DNA of 10,307 nucleotides from an uncultured Polaribacter sp. (GTDB lineage Bacteria; Bacteroidota; Bacteroidia; Flavobacteriales; Flavobacteriaceae), in contig CALHCK010000225.1 in NCBI GenBank assembly GCA_937936695.1, forward strand, positions 1 through 10,307, written 5' to 3'. Below the pieces are notes generated by a model. That model did no database searches. It saw nothing but the letters and a program-made list of their open reading frames with translations, and was not told the DNA's origin. The position numbers and the translations under genes are program-made. Positions 6,159 to 10,307 of this stretch are shown here, piece by piece (the stretch's first letter is position 1; every line of letters starts with the position of its first letter).

Positions 6159-8213
6159 TTAACTTACCTGTTCTCCGTTTTTAATTTCTTTACTAGGTTG
6201 CATAAAAGCCAACTTACCATCAGGAGTATCTGTCATTAAAATCATACCATTACTCTCTACTCCTCTTATTTTTCTTGGTGCTAAATTTACTAATACAGAA
6301 ACTTGTTGACCTATAATTTCGTCTGGAGAAAAACTTTCTGCAATACCAGAAACTATCGTTCTTGTATCTATACCAACATCTACCTTTAATTTTAAAAGTT
6401 TTTTAGTCTTAGCCACTTTTTCTGCTTCTAAAATAGTACCTATTCTAATATCTAGCTTTGTAAAATCATCAAATTCTACTGTTTCTTTTTGAGGCGCCAC
6501 AACTTTATTTTCTTGCTCATTTGCAATTTTTGTAGCTGCTAATTTTTCTAACTGAGCATCAATAGTTTTGTCTTCTATCTTAGAAAATAATAATTCTGCT
6601 TTGTTTATTTGATGGTCTGCTGCCAATAAAACTTCTTTTTCAGTTACATCTTCCCAAGATAATTTTTCATCAACATTTAAAATAGTTTTTAATTTTGCTG
6701 ATGTAAAAGGTAAAAACGGCTCAGAAACCACAGCTAATGCAGTTGCTATTTGCAAGGCAACATACATAATAGTTTTTACTCGTTCTTCATCTACTTTTAT
6801 TACTTTCCAAGGTTCTTCGTCTGCTAAATACTTATTACCAAGTCTTGCAAGATTCATTAGCTCTTGAGAAGCTTCTCTAAAACGATACCTTTCTATAGAT
6901 TTACCAATTGTATTCGGAAATTCTTTTATAGCTGCTAAAACATCTTCATCTACTTCTGTATAACTCCCTGCAAGTGGCACCTGCCCGTTGTAATATTTAT
7001 TAGTTAATACCACTACTCTGTTTATAAAATTACCAAAAATAGCTACTAACTCACTATTATTTTTCGCTTGAAAATCTTTCCAAGTAAAGTCATTATCTTT
7101 ACTTTCTGGTGCATTTGCAGTTAGTGTATAACGCAATACATCTTGCTGATTTGGAAACTCTTCTAAATATTCATGCAACCAAACTGCCCAGTTTTTAGAG
7201 GTTGATAACTTATTACCTTCTAAATTTAAAAACTCATTGGCTGGTACATTTTCTGGCAAAATATAATCACCATGTGCTTTTAACATACTCGGAAAAATAA
7301 TACAATGAAACACAATATTATCCTTACCGATAAAATGTACCATTTTTGTATCATCTTTTTTCCAATAATCTTCCCAATTTTTCCCTTCTCTTGCTGCCCA
7401 TTCTTTTGTAGAAGAAATATAACCAATAGGCGCATCAAACCAAACATATAACACTTTTCCTTCTGCACCGTTTACAGGCACAGGAATTCCCCAATCTAAA
7501 TCTCTTGTTACTGCTCTTGGGCGCAAACCATCTTCTACCCAACTTTTTACTTGTCCGTAAACATTAGGTTTCCAATCTTTTTTATGACCTTCTAAAATCC
7601 ATTCACGTAAAAAATCTTCATGCTTATCTAATGGAAGAAACCAATGTTTTGTTTCTTTAACAGTGGGTACGTTTCCTGTAATTGCAGATTTTGGGTTGAT
7701 TAAGTCTGTAGCATTATGAGACGTACCACAGTTTTCGCACTGATCTCCATAACTTTCTTCAAAACCACATTTAGGGCAAGTACCCACAACAAACCTATCT
7801 GCTAAAAATTGGTTTGCTTCGGCATCATACAACTGTGCTGTAACTTCTTCTACAAACTCTCCGTCATTGTAAAGTTTTGTAAAGAATTCTGATGCTGTTT
7901 CATGATGAATTTCTGATGATGTTCTTGAATAGTTATCAAAAGAAATTCCGAAATCTTGAAACGATTTTTTTATAATACCATGATACTTGTCTATGATATC
8001 TTTAGGAGAAACACCTTCTTTTTTAGCTCGCATAGGTATAGCAACACCATGCTCATCTGATCCACCTATAAAAGCAACATCTTTACCAATGCCTCGTAAA
8101 TAACGTGCGTAAATATCTGCCGGAACGTAAACTCCTGCTAAATGGCCAATATGAATTGGACCGTTTGTATAAGGTAATGCTGAAGTAATTGTGTATCTTT
8201 TTGGAGCACTCAT
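6159..8213 (-). CDS. metG: Methionyl-tRNA synthetase with C-terminal tRNA-binding domain
   Basis: This 684-residue class I aminoacyl-tRNA synthetase charges tRNA-Met (initiator and elongator) with methionine in the cytoplasm and is essential for translation. The HIGH signature is at residues 21-24 (NGPIHIGHLAG). The zinc knuckle of the connective-peptide domain uses C146, C149, C159 and C162 (CPKCG, CENCG). The KMSKS signature appears as KLSTS at 335-339, the variant usual in this enzyme group. The anticodon-binding helical domain follows to about residue 540. A linker then leads to a Trbp111/EMAP-II-like tRNA-binding domain (about 579-684: FTKLDIRIGTI, LAPRKIRGVESNGM), which in homologues gives tRNA affinity and dimerisation. 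The length matches full-size bacterial MetG. The ATG at 8211-8213 places the catalytic domain start (KRYTITSALPYTNGP) correctly. It is transcribed alone, from the promoter box at 8247-8254. Confidence 0.98.
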   Translation of the reverse strand: MSAPKRYTITSALPYTNGPIHIGHLAGVYVPADIYARYLRGIGKDVAFIGGSDEHGVAIPMRAKKEGVSPKDIIDKYHGIIKKSFQDFGISFDNYSRTSSEIHHETASEFFTKLYNDGEFVEEVTAQLYDAEANQFLADRFVVGTCPKCGFEESYGDQCENCGTSHNATDLINPKSAITGNVPTVKETKHWFLPLDKHEDFLREWILEGHKKDWKPNVYGQVKSWVEDGLRPRAVTRDLDWGIPVPVNGAEGKVLYVWFDAPIGYISSTKEWAAREGKNWEDYWKKDDTKMVHFIGKDNIVFHCIIFPSMLKAHGDYILPENVPANEFLNLEGNKLSTSKNWAVWLHEYLEEFPNQQDVLRYTLTANAPESKDNDFTWKDFQAKNNSELVAIFGNFINRVVVLTNKYYNGQVPLAGSYTEVDEDVLAAIKEFPNTIGKSIERYRFREASQELMNLARLGNKYLADEEPWKVIKVDEERVKTIMYVALQIATALAVVSEPFLPFTSAKLKTILNVDEKLSWEDVTEKEVLLAADHQINKAELLFSKIEDKTIDAQLEKLAATKIANEQENKVVAPQKETVEFDDFTKLDIRIGTILEAEKVAKTKKLLKLKVDVGIDTRTIVSGIAESFSPDEIIGQQVSVLVNLAPRKIRGVESNGMILMTDTPDGKLAFMQPSKEIKNGEQVS

Positions 8214-8246
8214 AGTGTTTCTCTAATTTTTCTGATTTTTAAAGTG

Positions 8247-8254
8247 CAAAAGTA
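8247..8254 (-). promoter_or_regulatory. Bacteroidota -7 promoter box for metG
   Basis: On the minus strand positions 8254-8247 read TACTTTTG, an exact match to the Bacteroidota primary sigma -7 consensus TAnnTTTG. It ends 33 bases upstream of the metG ATG, implying a short leader of roughly 25-30 bases. No good TTTG -33 element is seen about 20 bases further upstream, so recognition would rest mainly on the -7 box. Confidence 0.6.
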
Positions 8255-8344
8255 CAAAAAAGGGAGTTTTTAAAGTCATTGAAAATAAATACATTTACCT
8301 CTAAGAATCTTTTGGAGTTTTAATTTTAAAAAAACAGTACTATT

Positions 8345-9331
8345 TTGAAAATAATTACCTTTCTATTTCTAATGAGTTTTTCTTTTATAAATGCTCAACA
8401 ATCATTAAAAACTCCTGCTTATTTACAATTAGGAGATACTATTGCTATTGTTGCTCCTGCCGGAATTTTAAAGCCCTCTAGAAAAGCAGTTGTTTTACAA
8501 GCAAAAAAAATGGCTGAAAGTTGGGGTTTAAAAGTAGTACTAGGTAAACATTTATTTAAGCAAGCAAACCATTTTGCTGGTACAGATGATGAACGCTGTC
8601 AAGATTTTCAGGATGCCTTAGATAATAAAAACATTAAAGCTATTTGGGCGGCAAGAGGTGGCTATGGTTCTGTTAGAATATTAGATAAATTAGATTTTAG
8701 TCAGTTTAAAATTAACCCAAAATGGATTATCGGTTATTCTGATATTACTGCATTTCATAATCATATTCATAATTTAGGGGTAGAAACTATTCATGGTATG
8801 ATGCCAACAAGCTTAGAAGAAAAACCAGAAACAATAATACATACTATTGCTTCTTTAAAAAACGCTTTGTTTGGTAAAAGCTTACAATACACCGTTGCAT
8901 CATCTAAATACAATAATAACAACAGAACAATTACCGCACCAATTGTTGGGGGTAATTTAGCAATACTTGCATCTATGTTAGGCTCTGAAAGCCAACTAAA
9001 CACAGAAAATAAAATTTTATTTATTGAAGAAATTGGCGAATACAAATATGCTATAGACAGAATGTTACAAAGCTTAAAACGTGCTAACTATTTTACTAAA
9101 GCAAAAGCAATTGTAATAGGAAATATGACAAAAGTAAAAAAGAATTCTACTCCTTGGGGTAGCTCTATAGAACAATTAATTTTAGATGTAGTACCTAAAG
9201 ATATTCCTGTGTTTTTTAATTTTCCTGCGGGACACGAGGCAGATAATAGAACTTTAATTTTTGGTAGAAAAGTGCAAATAACAAATAATACAAACTCTTA
9301 TTCTGTATATTTTACTAAAAAAACCAATTAA
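8345..9331 (+). CDS. Exported LD-carboxypeptidase, peptidase family S66 (LdcA-like)
   Basis: S66 enzymes remove the terminal D-alanine from murein tetrapeptides (L,D-carboxypeptidase). The nucleophile Ser132 lies in GYSD, preceded by the conserved WAARGGYGS (101-109). The other catalytic residues are Glu228 (LFIEEIGE) and His297 (AGHEAD), and PIVGGNLAIL (199-208) is also typical. The triad matches Ser/Glu/His of Pseudomonas LdcA, so the enzyme should be active. The start is TTG at 8345-8347: an in-frame stop at 8327-8329 rules out an upstream ATG, and this start gives a complete signal peptide (KIITFLFLMSFSFINAQ, cut near residue 17-18). The next ATG (8372) would leave only MSFSFINAQ. Export to the periplasm is therefore predicted, unlike cytoplasmic E. 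coli LdcA. It is divergent from metG and probably co-transcribed with yraN, 12 bases downstream. Confidence 0.93.
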   Translation: MKIITFLFLMSFSFINAQQSLKTPAYLQLGDTIAIVAPAGILKPSRKAVVLQAKKMAESWGLKVVLGKHLFKQANHFAGTDDERCQDFQDALDNKNIKAIWAARGGYGSVRILDKLDFSQFKINPKWIIGYSDITAFHNHIHNLGVETIHGMMPTSLEEKPETIIHTIASLKNALFGKSLQYTVASSKYNNNNRTITAPIVGGNLAILASMLGSESQLNTENKILFIEEIGEYKYAIDRMLQSLKRANYFTKAKAIVIGNMTKVKKNSTPWGSSIEQLILDVVPKDIPVFFNFPAGHEADNRTLIFGRKVQITNNTNSYSVYFTKKTN

Positions 9332-9343
9332 CAACACCTTATA

Positions 9344-9703
9344 ATGGCACAACATAACGATCTTGGTAAAAAAGGAGAACAGTTAGCTGTTGATTTTTTA
9401 ATTGATAACAATTATAAAATTCTTGAAAAAAACTATCGTTATTTAAAAGCCGAAGTAGATATTATTGCTTTAAAAGAAAATATTTTAGCCGTTATAGAAG
9501 TAAAAACAAGAAGCACCAATTACTTCGGAAATCCTGAAGACTTTGTAAATCCAAAAAAAATAAAACTTTTACTTTCTGCTATAGATTTTTATGTAAATGA
9601 AAAAGACCTAGATGTAGAAGTTAGGTTTGATATTATTGCTATCATTCATCACAAAAAAGAAACAAAAATAGTGCACTTAGAAGATGCCTTTCTTCATTTT
9701 TAA
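9344..9703 (+). CDS. yraN: YraN family (UPF0102) putative endonuclease
   Basis: This compact 119-residue protein matches the whole UPF0102 domain: GKKGEQLAVDFL (8-19), AEVDIIAL (36-43), IEVKTRS (51-57), FGNPEDFVNPKK (61-72), RFDIIAI (94-100) and the C-terminal HLEDAF (111-116). E12, D39, E52 and K54 correspond to the PD-(D/E)xK-type nuclease core (GE, D, ExK). The family is thought to be nuclease-like and related to Holliday-junction resolvases, but its cellular role is not established. The usual GEID motif reads AEVD here; the acidic residues are kept. It starts at ATG 9344, 12 bases after the LD-carboxypeptidase stop, so the two probably share a transcript. Its stop lies 3 bases from the stop of the convergent TlpA-like gene. 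It has no signal peptide and is cytoplasmic. Confidence 0.9.
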   Translation: MAQHNDLGKKGEQLAVDFLIDNNYKILEKNYRYLKAEVDIIALKENILAVIEVKTRSTNYFGNPEDFVNPKKIKLLLSAIDFYVNEKDLDVEVRFDIIAIIHHKKETKIVHLEDAFLHF

Positions 9704-9706
9704 CTG

Positions 9707-10307
9707 CTATAACTTTTCTATAAAAGCTTTTACATCTTTTAATTCTTCTGGTTTTGCTATAATCTTTTTATTTTTATCTAATATAAAATAACTAGGTGTA
9801 GAATATATATTGTAAGTTCTTGCTATTTTATTTTCCCATTTTTTTAATCCCAATACATGGTACCAACCTGGTAAGTTTGGTTTAAAATTATTCCAGCCTA
9901 AATCATCTTTTTCTAAAGCAAAAGCAACAACACCAATGCTGTCTTTTTCTTGTAAAAATTCGTGTAATTTTGGTACTTCTCTAACACAATGAGAACAACC
10001 TGTACTCCAAAAAACTAAAATATAATTTTTCTTATCTTTTAATGTAGATAATTTTAGAGTTTCTTCACCTTCTTTCCATGAAAAATCTGGTGCAACCCTA
10101 CCTATTTCTGCTGCAAGTAATTTAATTTTTTCTTCTTTAAAGCTTGTATTCTGAATCTCTTTAGGCAATTTATTATACTGAGTTTCTAATAAAAAATCTA
10201 CTAATGCTATATTTTTTTGATTTTCAAACCTATTAATTAAAAACTCTAAAACTTCTTTTTTAAATACATCATCTTTAAGTTTAGGTATTAGCAATTCTAC
10301 AGATTCT
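9707..10307 (-). CDS. TlpA-like thioredoxin-fold thiol-disulfide oxidoreductase, 5' partial
   Basis: On the minus strand the frame is open from the window edge to the TAG at 9707-9709. The first possible start in view is a TTG (10292-10294), preceded in frame by sense codons, so the gene almost certainly continues outside the window. About 60 visible N-terminal residues are helical (KKEVLEFLINRFENQKNIAL). They resemble the all-helical region found before the thioredoxin domain in Bacteroidota TlpA/DUF4369-type proteins. The AhpC/TSA-TlpA domain follows: APDFSW, then ILVFWSTGCSHC with the redox pair C-S-H-C (codons 9986-9997), then the cis-proline loop STPSYFILD and a closing strand and helix. 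Homologues are periplasmic thiol reductants or cytochrome c/cofactor-maturation helpers, usually with a signal peptide or lipobox that would be outside this window. The CxxC pair is intact, so it is likely active. The substrate is unknown. Confidence 0.9.
   Translation of the reverse strand, partial: ESVELLIPKLKDDVFKKEVLEFLINRFENQKNIALVDFLLETQYNKLPKEIQNTSFKEEKIKLLAAEIGRVAPDFSWKEGEETLKLSTLKDKKNYILVFWSTGCSHCVREVPKLHEFLQEKDSIGVVAFALEKDDLGWNNFKPNLPGWYHVLGLKKWENKIARTYNIYSTPSYFILDKNKKIIAKPEELKDVKAFIEKL

Noticed and set aside
7280..7468. Minus-strand 62-codon frame inside metG
   Set aside because: It is a frame-shifted reading of metG; the metG frame itself is intact with all motifs.
8791..9045. 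Minus-strand 84-codon frame opposite the LD-carboxypeptidase
   Set aside because: It sits opposite catalytic-core sequence of an intact S66 gene and encodes low-complexity residues without a domain.
10292..10294. TTG as start of the TlpA-like gene
   Set aside because: In-frame sense codons continue to the window edge and no signal peptide is in view, so the true start is outside.
1..10307. New defence, mobile or biosynthetic system
   Set aside because: All genes except the T9SS protein belong to known housekeeping or envelope families. There are no transposases, integrases, direct-repeat arrays, terminal repeats, tRNA-linked att sites or clustered unknown genes.

Overview
The window is strongly AT-rich, with TTA/AAA/ATT-heavy codon use and no Shine-Dalgarno sequences ahead of its starts. 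It encodes a secreted protein with a type IX secretion (T9SS) C-terminal sorting domain and carries one clear Bacteroidota-type -7 promoter box (TAnnTTTG). Together these point to the chromosome of a marine-type member of the Flavobacteriaceae (phylum Bacteroidota). I cannot name the genus from the sequence alone.

Layout. (1) Positions 1-2312, plus strand: a 5'-truncated S41-family C-terminal processing protease, then 15 bases later an LpxH-like UDP-2,3-diacylglucosamine diphosphatase. Both act on the cell envelope and they probably share a transcript. (2) Positions 2309-3211, minus: a histone-deacetylase-superfamily hydrolase convergent with lpxH, the two stop codons overlapping in the tetramer TTAA. 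(3) Positions 3243-3277: a hairpin terminator. (4) Positions 3293-5776, minus: an 827-residue secreted protein with a signal peptide and T9SS sorting domain, function unknown. (5) Positions 5777-6158: a very AT-rich gap with inverted repeats, a short microsatellite, a T9A9 palindrome and a probable metG terminator. (6) Positions 6159-8213, minus: metG (methionyl-tRNA synthetase with C-terminal tRNA-binding domain), with a promoter box at 8247-8254. (7) Positions 8345-9703, plus, divergent from metG: an exported S66 LD-carboxypeptidase starting with TTG, then a YraN/UPF0102 nuclease-like protein 12 bases downstream. (8) Positions 9707-10307, minus: a TlpA-like thiol-disulfide protein that runs off the window edge and converges on yraN with a 3-base gap.

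Functionally this is mostly housekeeping and envelope biology: envelope proteolysis (S41), lipid A synthesis (LpxH), murein recycling or turnover (LD-carboxypeptidase), periplasmic redox (TlpA-like), surface display (T9SS protein) and translation (MetRS). I see no tRNA, rRNA, CRISPR array, insertion sequence, prophage, toxin-antitoxin pair or defence cassette, and I do not find a convincing new multi-gene system. The parts most worth a second look are the unknown surface protein with its unusual upstream region, the exported LD-carboxypeptidase with a non-ATG start, and the tightly abutting convergent gene ends.
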